From the NCBI GenBank assembly GCA_013349735.1, contig DUZC01000179.1:1-5932 (forward strand): a DNA stretch of 5,932 bases, in the 5' to 3' direction. The notes under the pieces are model-generated. The model made no database searches. It saw nothing but the letters and a program-made list of their open reading frames with translations, and was not told the origin of the DNA. Shown here in pieces: positions 1-4,328 of this stretch (positions are counted from its first letter, which is position 1; each line of letters starts with the position of its first letter). Origin of the DNA: Rhodospirillaceae bacterium (lineage in GTDB: Bacteria; Pseudomonadota; Alphaproteobacteria; Rhodospirillales; Magnetospirillaceae). The translations under genes and the position numbers were made by a program.

Positions 1-96
1 AATCAAAGCCCAAAACCCTTCACCTGGACCAAGGATCCTGACGAAATCATCGCCGCTGTCAGGCGCGGGCACCAAGTGTTAGACTCGATCCACTAG
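1..96 (+). CDS. IS630-like transposase, C-terminal end (5' part outside window)
   Basis: Frame 1 is open from the first base to a TAG at 94-96 and gives 31 residues with the segment KPFTWTKDPDEIIAAV and the ending VLDSIH. The K-P-F-x-W-T-K motif followed by a D/E-I helix is the usual extreme C-terminus of IS630/Tc1-mariner-type DDE transposases, which insert at TA dinucleotides. The catalytic DDE residues would lie upstream and cannot be seen, so I cannot say whether the gene is intact. The stop codon lies inside the CTAG that begins the hairpin at 93-167, so the gene runs into the element's terminal structure. Family assignment rests on this short tail only and is from memory, not a search. 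Confidence 0.7.
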   Translation, partial: NQSPKPFTWTKDPDEIIAAVRRGHQVLDSIH

Positions 97-167
97 TGTC
101 CCGATTCCGAAGTTCGTGCGACCCAATCCAGGCTATTATCGAACTTCGGAATCGATCAGGACACTAG
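93..167. repeat. CTAG-bounded hairpin element 1 (IS630 end or MITE-like palindrome)
   Basis: The left arm (93-116) and right arm (140-167) are perfect inverted copies except for four extra bases (TGAT in the reverse complement of the right arm). The loop is about 23 nt (117-139). Both tips read CTAGTGTCC inward, so each has a TA within CTAG, the usual IS630 target. Because the transposase stop codon lies in the left tip, the simplest reading is that this is the structured right terminus of the IS, with its true end near 164-166. The alternative is a separate miniature element inserted into the end of the transposase gene. The neighbouring hairpin at 181-257 has the same plan. Confidence 0.75.
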
Positions 168-180
168 CAATTAATTGTTT

Positions 181-257
181 CTAGTGTGGTTTTCGATTTT
201 TAAGTTCGTGAAAGTGCCGATGGCAAAATCGCACGAACTTAAAAATCACCACACTAG
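181..257. repeat. CTAG-bounded hairpin element 2, homologous to element 1 but inverted
   Basis: The arms 181-210 and 232-257 are inverted repeats with tips CTAGTGTGGT and an inner segment GATTTTTAAGTTCGTG. A 4-nt insertion (TTTC) interrupts the left arm near the tip. Read on the minus strand, it aligns to element 1 over the tip CTAGTGT and the core AAGTTCGTGCGA, and the 4-nt bulge falls on the same side. The middle of the stem differs (GATTTTT here, GATTCCG in element 1), with matching changes in the opposite arm. It carries no coding capacity. It is most likely a non-autonomous miniature element or a second IS terminus related to the IS630 end to its left. Confidence 0.75.
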
Positions 258-322
258 GCGGCGGGTTTATTGGGGGGCCAGTGGTCGGCCGTTGATGGCA
301 CTAAACGGGTGGTTGCCAGCGG

Positions 323-348
323 CCAGGACTTTCCCTGGGCAGTCCTGG
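323..348. repeat. Perfect 8-bp inverted repeat after the small minus-strand ORF
   Basis: CCAGGACT (323-330) and AGTCCTGG (341-348) are exact inverted copies around a 10-nt loop. On the minus strand the hairpin starts directly after the TGA of the ORF at 349-516. No T-run follows it, so a classical intrinsic terminator is not supported. It could be an mRNA-stabilising 3' hairpin or chance. Confidence 0.4.
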
Positions 349-516
349 TCAATGGGTCTTAAGCCTCAAGGCATCCTCGACTATGGCCTTGGCTCGCTCG
401 GACAGTTCTACCAGTTCAACTTTGTCCTGTTGCCCAGCCTCTCTCACGACCGCGGTCAATAAATCAAGCAGGGTGCGGAGGCTATCGGCAGGAACGGGGA
501 TGGCGTCGTTGGGCAT
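349..516 (-). CDS. Possible small hypothetical protein, 55 residues
   Basis: An ATG at 516 opens 55 codons ending in TGA at 349-351. An in-frame TAA lies three codons upstream, so this ATG is the only ATG start. The product begins MPNDAIPVPADSLRTLLDLL and continues with charged, leucine-spaced sequence (VELVELSERAKAIVEDALRL). It would fold as two amphipathic helices with no signal peptide or membrane segment. No Shine-Dalgarno sequence is visible. Codon use resembles the neighbouring real genes, with many C- or G-ending codons. A perfect hairpin follows the stop directly. I do not recognise the family. It lies between IS debris and the tRNA-Thr terminator, so it may be a cargo gene or the remnant of a larger one. 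Confidence 0.35.
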   Translation of the reverse strand: MPNDAIPVPADSLRTLLDLLTAVVREAGQQDKVELVELSERAKAIVEDALRLKTH

Positions 517-621
517 TAGCGGATATTAGGCCGAAGACCTTCAACGGGCAAGAAATGCTGGCTGCCAGAGATGTTTAGGGTCTGGTGGAATATGGCAAAA
601 GGGACCGCTGTTTCTATCTAA

Positions 622-643
622 GTGTTACCCATGTGTTACCCAT
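622..643. repeat. Two tandem copies of an 11-bp unit
   Basis: GTGTTACCCAT occurs twice back to back (622-632 and 633-643). On the minus strand this reads ATGGGTAACAC twice and, from the ATG at 643, encodes MGNTWVTLR before TAG. It lies just past the tRNA-Thr terminator, where tRNA-targeted islands often start. It could be a recombinase arm site, part of a decayed integrase start, or a simple duplication. Confidence 0.6.
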
Positions 644-647
644 AAGC

Positions 648-681
648 AAAAAGGGCCCAGGCCATTACAGCCTAAGCCCTT
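648..681 (-). terminator. Intrinsic terminator of rlmB / tRNA-Thr
   Basis: On the minus strand a 12-bp stem (AAGGGC then TTAGGC, paired to GCCTGG then GCCCTT, with two G-U pairs) closes a 7-nt loop and is followed directly by TTTTT. The tRNA-Thr 3' end is 9 nt before it, so it should end tRNA-Thr transcription and any read-through from rlmB. Confidence 0.85.
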
Positions 682-689
682 GAAAAATA

Positions 690-765
690 TGGTGCCGGTT
701 ACCTGACTTGAACAGGTGACCTACCGCTTACAAGGCGGTTGCTCTACCAACTGAGCTAAACCGGC
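690..765 (-). tRNA. tRNA-Thr (anticodon UGU)
   Basis: The 76-nt cloverleaf has a 7-bp acceptor GCCGGTT/AACCGGC, discriminator A and an encoded CCA. The anticodon stem ACCGC/GCGGT encloses the loop CTTGTAA, giving anticodon TGT (reads ACA). The T-stem ACCTG/CAGGT encloses TTCAAGT. It lies 53 nt after the rlmB stop on the same strand and is followed by a strong terminator. E. coli carries the same isoacceptor (thrU) at the head of its thrU-tyrU-glyT-thrT-tufB cluster. Here it sits on the opposite strand, across rlmB from Tyr and Gly. Confidence 0.97.
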
Positions 766-780
766 AGCGTCGTGGCGCCC

Positions 781-809
781 AAATTAATGAGCTGTGACCG
801 TTCCTGCAA
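781..809 (-). promoter_or_regulatory. Weak candidate promoter for tRNA-Thr
   Basis: On the minus strand TTGCAG (809-804) and TAATTT (786-781) are separated by 17 nt, which would place a start near 774, a few bases before the tRNA. Both hexamers match the sigma-70 consensus poorly beyond TTG and TA. The tRNA may instead be transcribed with rlmB, since no terminator lies between them. Confidence 0.3.
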
Positions 810-818
810 GGGCTTCAA

Positions 819-1679
819 TCAGCGACGAACCAGTTCATAAAGGGCGACGGCGGCCGCATTGCTAACATTAAGGCTTTCCACCAGATCGGTCTGCGGCAGT
901 TTGACCAGATGGTCGCAATGTTCGCGGGTCAAACGGCGCAGGCCGTCTCCTTCGCTGCCCAGGACCAGCGCGATATGGCCTTTCAGATTGGCTTCGGCCA
1001 AAGTGCAAGGGGCATCGCCGGCCAGCCCGGCAATCCAGAATTGACCGTCTTTCAGCTCTTCAAGGGCCCGGACCAGATTGGTAACGCGGACCAGCGGCAG
1101 ACGCTCCAACGCGCCCGATGCGGCTTTGGCCAAGGTGCCGGTCTGTTCGGGTGCGTGCCGGTCCTGCATGACCATGCCGAGCGCGCCAAAGGCCGCGGCC
1201 GAGCGCAAAACCGCCCCGGTATTGTGTGGGTCAGTCACCTGATCCAGGACGACGATGACCGCACTCTGGCGACCGCGTGCGGTCGCGACCAAGTCGCTCA
1301 AATCGATTGGTGGCAGCGGATCGACCAGCAGAGCGATGCCCTGATGCACGGCGCCCAACGGCAATAGCCCGTCCAGATCGGCCCGTTCGATCGATTCGGC
1401 CGGCGGAAGGGGACGGCTTTTGGCCAAATTAGTGATGGCCGGGCCATGGCTGCGCAGCGCCTCACTGGTCAGCAGCAGGCGATGGCAGCGCCGTTCGGAA
1501 TTTCCGAGGGCGGCGAGAACGGGATGCGTGCCCCACAGCCAAAGGGTTGAACTGCCATGACTTCCGCTCCGGCCGGCACGAGGCAATGCGCGCCGATCCT
1601 CCTTCTTGGCAGTCGAGATCCGGTTGCCGTCGGCAGAGTTGGGGCGGTTGGGGGGTGTTCCTTGGCGTGGACGGGTCAT
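819..1679 (-). CDS. rlmB: 23S rRNA (guanosine-2'-O-)-methyltransferase RlmB, SpoU/TrmH family
   Basis: The 286-residue product is a SPOUT-class enzyme expected to 2'-O-methylate a guanosine in the 23S rRNA peptidyl-transferase region (G2251 in E. coli) using S-adenosylmethionine. The three SpoU motifs are intact: DPHNTGAVLRSA at about 150-161 with the catalytic Arg, LVLGSEGDGLRRLTREHC at about 238-255, and SLNVSNAAAVALYELVRR at the C-terminus (269-286), which forms the trefoil knot. A substrate-binding domain begins near LWLWGTHPVLAAL (46-58). The first 45 residues are basic and low in order, longer than in E. coli. The start is placed at the ATG at 1679 because AGGAGG lies 6 nt upstream. An in-frame ATG ten codons earlier (1709) overlaps the proposed -10 region and lacks a ribosome site. 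Transcription diverges from tRNA-Tyr. Confidence 0.95.
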   Translation of the reverse strand: MTRPRQGTPPNRPNSADGNRISTAKKEDRRALPRAGRSGSHGSSTLWLWGTHPVLAALGNSERRCHRLLLTSEALRSHGPAITNLAKSRPLPPAESIERADLDGLLPLGAVHQGIALLVDPLPPIDLSDLVATARGRQSAVIVVLDQVTDPHNTGAVLRSAAAFGALGMVMQDRHAPEQTGTLAKAASGALERLPLVRVTNLVRALEELKDGQFWIAGLAGDAPCTLAEANLKGHIALVLGSEGDGLRRLTREHCDHLVKLPQTDLVESLNVSNAAAVALYELVRR

Positions 1680-1709
1680 CAAGAGCCTCCTGAGTCGGGC
1701 GCAATCCAT

Positions 1710-1737
1710 GTTTTAAGCACTCTTTTGCGATTGACAA
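1710..1737 (-). promoter_or_regulatory. Candidate rlmB promoter
   Basis: On the minus strand TTGTCA (1737-1732, five of six consensus bases), a 16-nt spacer and TAAAAC (1715-1710, four of six) predict a start near 1703. This is about 24 nt before the rlmB ATG and leaves the AGGAGG site in the leader. The -35 box overlaps that of the tRNA-Tyr promoter on the other strand. Confidence 0.5.
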
Positions 1738-1759
1738 TAGCATCCGAATCCTCTTAGTT
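1731..1759 (+). promoter_or_regulatory. Candidate promoter of the tRNA-Tyr/tRNA-Gly/tuf unit
   Basis: A perfect TTGACA (1731-1736) is followed at 16-18 nt by the poor -10 candidates CTTAGT, TTAGTT or TAGTTC (1753-1759). A strong -35 with a weak -10 is common at alphaproteobacterial stable-RNA promoters. The start would be near 1765, leaving about 35 nt of leader before tRNA-Tyr. That leader contains CCGCC...GGCGG-type pairing at about 1768-1794. Confidence 0.5.
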
Positions 1760-1798
1760 CCGTTCTCCCGCCAGACCGGGGGTTTTCCGGGCGGATGG

Positions 1799-1884
1799 GG
1801 AGGGGTGGCCGAGCGGTCAATGGCAGCAGACTGTAAATCTGCCGACGAACGTCTACGTAGGTTCGAATCCTACTCCCTCCACCA
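1799..1884 (+). tRNA. tRNA-Tyr (anticodon GUA)
   Basis: The 86-nt class II tRNA has acceptor GGAGGGG/TCCCTCC (one G-U pair), discriminator A and an encoded CCA. The anticodon stem GCAGA/TCTGC holds the loop CTGTAAA with anticodon GTA. The long variable arm (about CGACGAACGTC) and the T-stem GTAGG/CCTAC around TTCGAAT fit bacterial tRNA-Tyr. It is first in the plus-strand unit. Confidence 0.97.
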
Positions 1885-1887
1885 ACT

Positions 1888-1908
1888 TCCAGGCCAGATA
1901 TGCCTGGA
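1888..1908 (+). other. Spacer hairpin between tRNA-Tyr and tRNA-Gly
   Basis: TCCAGGC (1888-1894) and GCCTGGA (1902-1908) form a perfect 7-bp stem with a 7-nt loop, starting 4 nt after the tRNA-Tyr CCA. No T-run follows, so it is more likely a processing landmark in the joint tRNA precursor than a terminator. Confidence 0.5.
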
Positions 1909-1925
1909 TTGGCGGCAGAAATTCG

Positions 1926-1999
1926 GCGGGTGTAGCTCAATGGTAGAGCCCCAGCCTTCCAAGCTGGTTGTGTGGGTTCGATTCCCATCACCCGCTCCA
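1926..1999 (+). tRNA. tRNA-Gly (anticodon UCC)
   Basis: The 74-nt cloverleaf has acceptor GCGGGTG/CACCCGC, discriminator T and an encoded CCA. The anticodon stem CCAGC/GCTGG holds the loop CTTCCAA with anticodon TCC (reads GGA and GGG). The T-stem is TGGG/CCCA-type around TTCGATT. It lies 41 nt after tRNA-Tyr and 56 nt before tuf with no terminator between, so co-transcription with tuf is likely, as for glyT-tufB in E. coli. Confidence 0.97.
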
Positions 2000-2055
2000 A
2001 TAGTTGGCAGTTTTTGTTTTTTGACTCGGTCTCATCCAACGGAACAGGTTGAAAA

Positions 2056-3246
2056 ATGGCGAAGGCAAAATTTGAGCGGACGAAGCCGCATTGCAATGTG
2101 GGGACGATTGGTCACGTTGACCATGGCAAGACCTCGCTGACAGCAGCAATCACGAAGGTTCTGGCCGAGACGGGTGGCGCGACCTATACGGCCTATGACC
2201 AGATTGATAAGGCGCCCGAAGAAAAGGCGCGCGGTATCACGATTTCGACGGCGCATGTGGAATATGAGACGACGAACCGTCACTATGCGCATGTGGACTG
2301 CCCCGGTCACGCTGACTATGTGAAAAACATGATCACCGGCGCGGCGCAGATGGACGGCGCGATTTTGGTAGTTTCGGCGGCGGACGGTCCGATGCCCCAG
2401 ACCCGCGAGCATATTCTTCTGGCGCGTCAGGTCGGTGTTCCGGCGCTGGTTGTGTTCATGAACAAGGTCGACATGGTTGACGATCCGGAACTGCTTGAGC
2501 TGGTTGAGCTTGAGGTCCGCGAGTTGCTTTCGTCCTATGATTTTCCTGGCGACGACATTCCGATTGTGAAGGGCTCGGCTCTTTGTGCTCTGGAAGGCCG
2601 TGATCCGGCCCTTGGCCATGACGCGATTCTTGAGCTGATGAAGGCGGTTGACGCCTATATTCCGCAGCCCGAACGTCCGAAGGATCGTCCGTTCCTGATG
2701 CCGATTGAAGACGTGTTCTCGATTTCCGGCCGTGGCACGGTGGTGACCGGTCGTGTTGAGCGCGGCATTGTGAAGGTTGGCGAAGAAGTGGAAATCGTCG
2801 GCATTCGTGCGACGGTGAAGACGACGGTGACCGGGGTTGAAATGTTCCGTAAGCTCCTGGATCAGGGTGAAGCGGGCGACAATATCGGTGCGCTGCTGCG
2901 TGGCACCAAGCGTGAAGATGTCGAGCGTGGCCAGGTTCTGGCGGCGCCGGGGACGATTACCCCGCATACCCAATTCAAGGCCGAAGCCTATATCCTGACG
3001 AAGGAAGAAGGGGGCAGGCATACGCCATTCTTCACGAATTATCGTCCGCAGTTCTATTTCCGGACGACCGATGTCACCGGGATGGTGGCTTTGCCCGAAG
3101 GCACCGAGATGGTGATGCCGGGGGACAATGTATCGATGACGGTCGAGCTGATTGCTCCGATCGCTATGGACGAGGGGTTGCGTTTCGCAATTCGCGAAGG
3201 TGGCCGCACGGTTGGCGCCGGAGTGGTTGCGTCGATCCTAAAGTAA
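2056..3246 (+). CDS. tuf: Elongation factor Tu
   Basis: The 396-residue GTPase delivers aminoacyl-tRNA to the ribosomal A site. The G domain carries GHVDHGKT (19-26, P-loop), RGITIST (59-65, switch I Thr62), DCPGHADY (81-88, switch II with catalytic His85), NKVD (136-139) and SAL (174-176). Domain II starts near RPFLMPIEDVFSISGRG and domain III ends with GGRTVGAGVVASILK. Length and termini match the family exactly, with no frameshift. Upstream is a weak ribosome site (AGG at 2046-2048, 7 nt before ATG). Its position between tRNA-Gly and tRNA-Trp/secE corresponds to the tufB locus; many alphaproteobacteria have a second copy in the str operon, which is not in this window. Residues linked to kirromycin response, such as Gln125, look wild type. 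Confidence 0.99.
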   Translation: MAKAKFERTKPHCNVGTIGHVDHGKTSLTAAITKVLAETGGATYTAYDQIDKAPEEKARGITISTAHVEYETTNRHYAHVDCPGHADYVKNMITGAAQMDGAILVVSAADGPMPQTREHILLARQVGVPALVVFMNKVDMVDDPELLELVELEVRELLSSYDFPGDDIPIVKGSALCALEGRDPALGHDAILELMKAVDAYIPQPERPKDRPFLMPIEDVFSISGRGTVVTGRVERGIVKVGEEVEIVGIRATVKTTVTGVEMFRKLLDQGEAGDNIGALLRGTKREDVERGQVLAAPGTITPHTQFKAEAYILTKEEGGRHTPFFTNYRPQFYFRTTDVTGMVALPEGTEMVMPGDNVSMTVELIAPIAMDEGLRFAIREGGRTVGAGVVASILK

Positions 3247-3264
3247 GTATATAACGCGTGGTCT

Positions 3265-3286
3265 CGCCCGACCGCGAGGTCGGGCG
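3265..3286 (+). terminator. GC-rich hairpin 18 nt after tuf
   Basis: CGCCCGACC (3265-3273) pairs perfectly with GGTCGGGCG (3278-3286) around the 4-nt loop GCGA. A very stable stem directly after tuf suggests a 3'-end hairpin, but no T-run follows, so it may be a partial terminator or an RNA-stability element rather than a full stop. Confidence 0.5.
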
Positions 3287-3302
3287 GATCACATGTAATT
3301 CC

Positions 3303-3328
3303 AACGCCGCCGCTGATTCGGCGGCGTT
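3303..3328 (+). terminator. Second GC-rich hairpin before tRNA-Trp
   Basis: AACGCCGCCG (3303-3312) and CGGCGGCGTT (3319-3328) form a perfect 10-bp stem with a 6-nt loop, ending 11 nt before tRNA-Trp. The following GCTCTGGGTC is only slightly T-containing. It may attenuate read-through from tuf, or mark where the tRNA-Trp precursor is cut. Confidence 0.5.
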
Positions 3329-3339
3329 GCTCTGGGTCT

Positions 3340-3415
3340 AGGAGTGTAGCTCAACTGGTAGAGCACCGGTCTCCAAAACCGGGGGTTGGGGGTTCGAGCC
3401 CCTCCACTCCTGCCA
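3340..3415 (+). tRNA. tRNA-Trp (anticodon CCA)
   Basis: The 76-nt cloverleaf has acceptor AGGAGTG/CACTCCT, discriminator G and an encoded CCA. The anticodon stem CCGGT/ACCGG holds the loop CTCCAAA with anticodon CCA. The T-loop is TTCGAGC. It lies 55 nt before secE with no terminator between, the arrangement usual in alphaproteobacteria. Confidence 0.97.
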
Positions 3416-3470
3416 CCCGCGTTGGAAGCCGGCGTCATTTTGAGCTGGTGCTTAGGTAGAACGAGTAGTC

Positions 3471-3668
3471 ATGGCAAAAATTTCTCCGGCCCTGTTTTTT
3501 CGCCAGGTACGCCAGGAAGTGAACAAGGTCACTTGGCCGTCCCGCAAAGAGACGGGCGTGTCGACCTTGATGGTTTTCGCCATGGTGGTACTTGCTTCGC
3601 TGTTTTTCCTGTTGGTGGACCAGTTTTTTGCCTGGGCCGTTAAACAGATTTTTGGGCTGGGAGCCTGA
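3471..3668 (+). CDS. secE: Preprotein translocase subunit SecE
   Basis: The 65-residue single-span inner-membrane protein clamps SecY in the Sec translocon. The conserved amphipathic segment FFRQVRQEVNKVTWPSRKET (9-28) precedes one membrane helix at about 30-55. It is the short form typical of alphaproteobacteria, lacking the two extra N-terminal spans of the E. coli protein. The ribosome site is weak (GAG at 3463-3465, 5 nt before ATG). It is followed by nusG after only 2 nt, so the two are translated from one mRNA. Confidence 0.97.
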   Translation: MAKISPALFFRQVRQEVNKVTWPSRKETGVSTLMVFAMVVLASLFFLLVDQFFAWAVKQIFGLGA

Positions 3669-3670
3669 GC

Positions 3671-4201
3671 ATGGCCCATCGTTGGTATGTGATTCACGTC
3701 TATTCCGGGTTTGAGAAAAAGGTCGCTCAGTCCATTCGCGAACAGGCCGAACAGAAGGGTTTGGCTGAACGCTTTGAGCAGGTTCTCGTGCCTGTGGAAG
3801 AGGTCGTCGAGGTCCGTCGCGGCGCCAAGATCAACGCCGAGCGTAAATTCTTCCCGGGCTATGTTCTGGTCAAGATGGATCTCAGTGATGAGACCTGGCA
3901 TTTGGTCAAGGATACACCCAAGGTTACAGGATTTCTTGGCGGCAAGGGCCGTCCGTCGCCCATTTCCGAGGCGGAAGCCGATCGCATCATGAAGCAGGTG
4001 CAAGATGGCATCGAACGGCCGAAGCCTTCGATCACCTTCGAGGTGGGCGAGCAGGTGCGGGTGTCCGATGGTCCCTTCACCTCCTTTAACGGTATGGTCG
4101 AGGAAGTGGACGAGGAAAAGGCCCGGCTCAAAGTCGCCGTTTCGATCTTCGGGCGCTCCACACCGGTGGAACTGGAATATTCGCAGGTCGAGAAGCTATA
4201 G
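3671..4201 (+). CDS. nusG: Transcription termination/antitermination factor NusG
   Basis: The 176-residue NusG binds the RNA polymerase clamp through its N-terminal NGN domain (about 4-112) and Rho or ribosomal S10 through its C-terminal KOW domain (about 122-176). The sequence shows WYVIHVYSGFEKKV (5-18), RKFFPGYVLVKM (58-69) and VTGFLGGKGRPSPIS (85-99). The KOW part runs from VGEQVRVSDGPF to the end. GGAG at 3659-3662, inside the end of secE, lies 8 nt before the ATG. Length and domains are normal. Confidence 0.98.
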   Translation: MAHRWYVIHVYSGFEKKVAQSIREQAEQKGLAERFEQVLVPVEEVVEVRRGAKINAERKFFPGYVLVKMDLSDETWHLVKDTPKVTGFLGGKGRPSPISEAEADRIMKQVQDGIERPKPSITFEVGEQVRVSDGPFTSFNGMVEEVDEEKARLKVAVSIFGRSTPVELEYSQVEKL

Positions 4202-4209
4202 ACAGAATT

Positions 4210-4238
4210 CCTTGCCGGGACACGGGTTGCCGGCAAGG
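4210..4238 (+). other. Hairpin just after nusG
   Basis: CCTTGCCGG (4210-4218) and CCGGCAAGG (4230-4238) form a perfect 9-bp stem with an 11-nt loop, beginning 9 nt after the nusG stop. No T-run follows. In E. coli secE-nusG and rplKA are separated by a promoter, so this may be a 3' end or processing point of the upstream transcript. I could not place a convincing promoter here. Confidence 0.45.
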
Positions 4239-4247
4239 CGAACAGAA

Positions 4248-4276
4248 GGCGGGAGGTCAGCCATGGCCGCACCGCC
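4248..4276 (+). promoter_or_regulatory. Candidate L1-binding operator hairpin in the rplK leader
   Basis: GGCGG (4248-4252) can pair with CCGCC (4272-4276), enclosing GAGG and the AUG of the upstream ORF. L1 is known to repress the rplK-rplA mRNA by binding a leader structure that mimics its 23S rRNA site. From memory, that rRNA site begins with a helix GGUGG followed by GAGG and closed by CCACC, which resembles this hairpin. The resemblance is short, and the stem is only 5 bp, so this is a suggestion. Confidence 0.3.
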
Positions 4277-4325
4277 GACCCGGCCCTTCGGCAGTGCCGA
4301 ATTTGAGAAAGTAGAACCGAGGTAG
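4263..4325 (+). CDS. Possible leader peptide (upstream ORF) of rplK, 20 residues
   Basis: GGGAGG (4251-4256) lies 6 nt before an ATG that opens 20 codons, starting MAAPPTRPFG and ending KVEPR, with TAG at 4323-4325. The stop is 3 nt before the rplK ATG, so ribosomes finishing it could restart on rplK (whose own site is GAGG, 4319-4322). It contains a Pro-Pro pair at residues 4-5, which can slow ribosomes. Codons 9-13 form a hairpin, TTCGGC (4287-4292) with GCCGAA (4296-4301). It may be a translated regulatory leader. Alternatively the initiation-like signal is chance, or part of an L1-binding structure. No homologue is known to me. Confidence 0.4.
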   Translation: MAAPPTRPFGSAEFEKVEPR

Positions 4326-4328
4326 ACA

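Noticed and set aside
175..462. 95-codon plus-strand frame starting in hairpin element 2
   Set aside because: It starts at a TTG inside the palindrome, has no ribosome site, and its sequence follows the repeat rather than a protein pattern. The opposite-strand ORF at 349-516 is more plausible.
622..643. Tandem 11-bp repeat as a CRISPR or iteron array
   Set aside because: There are only two abutting copies with no spacers and no replication gene nearby.
909..1367. 152-codon plus-strand frame
   Set aside because: It is antisense to rlmB, whose SpoU motifs are clear.
1680..1709. Ten-residue N-terminal extension of RlmB from the ATG at 1709
   Set aside because: It lies in the proposed -10/transcription-start region and lacks a ribosome site, while the ATG at 1679 has AGGAGG at ideal spacing.
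2011..2026. T-rich stretch after tRNA-Gly as a terminator, or TTGACT as a tuf promoter
   Set aside because: No stable stem precedes the T-run, and no acceptable -10 lies 16-18 nt after TTGACT. Read-through from the tRNAs into tuf is simpler.
2032..3021. Long minus-strand open frame (329 codons) opposite tuf
   Set aside because: It is an exact antisense shadow of EF-Tu. The product is rich in His, Arg and Asn with no family resemblance, as expected from the complement of a strongly biased gene.
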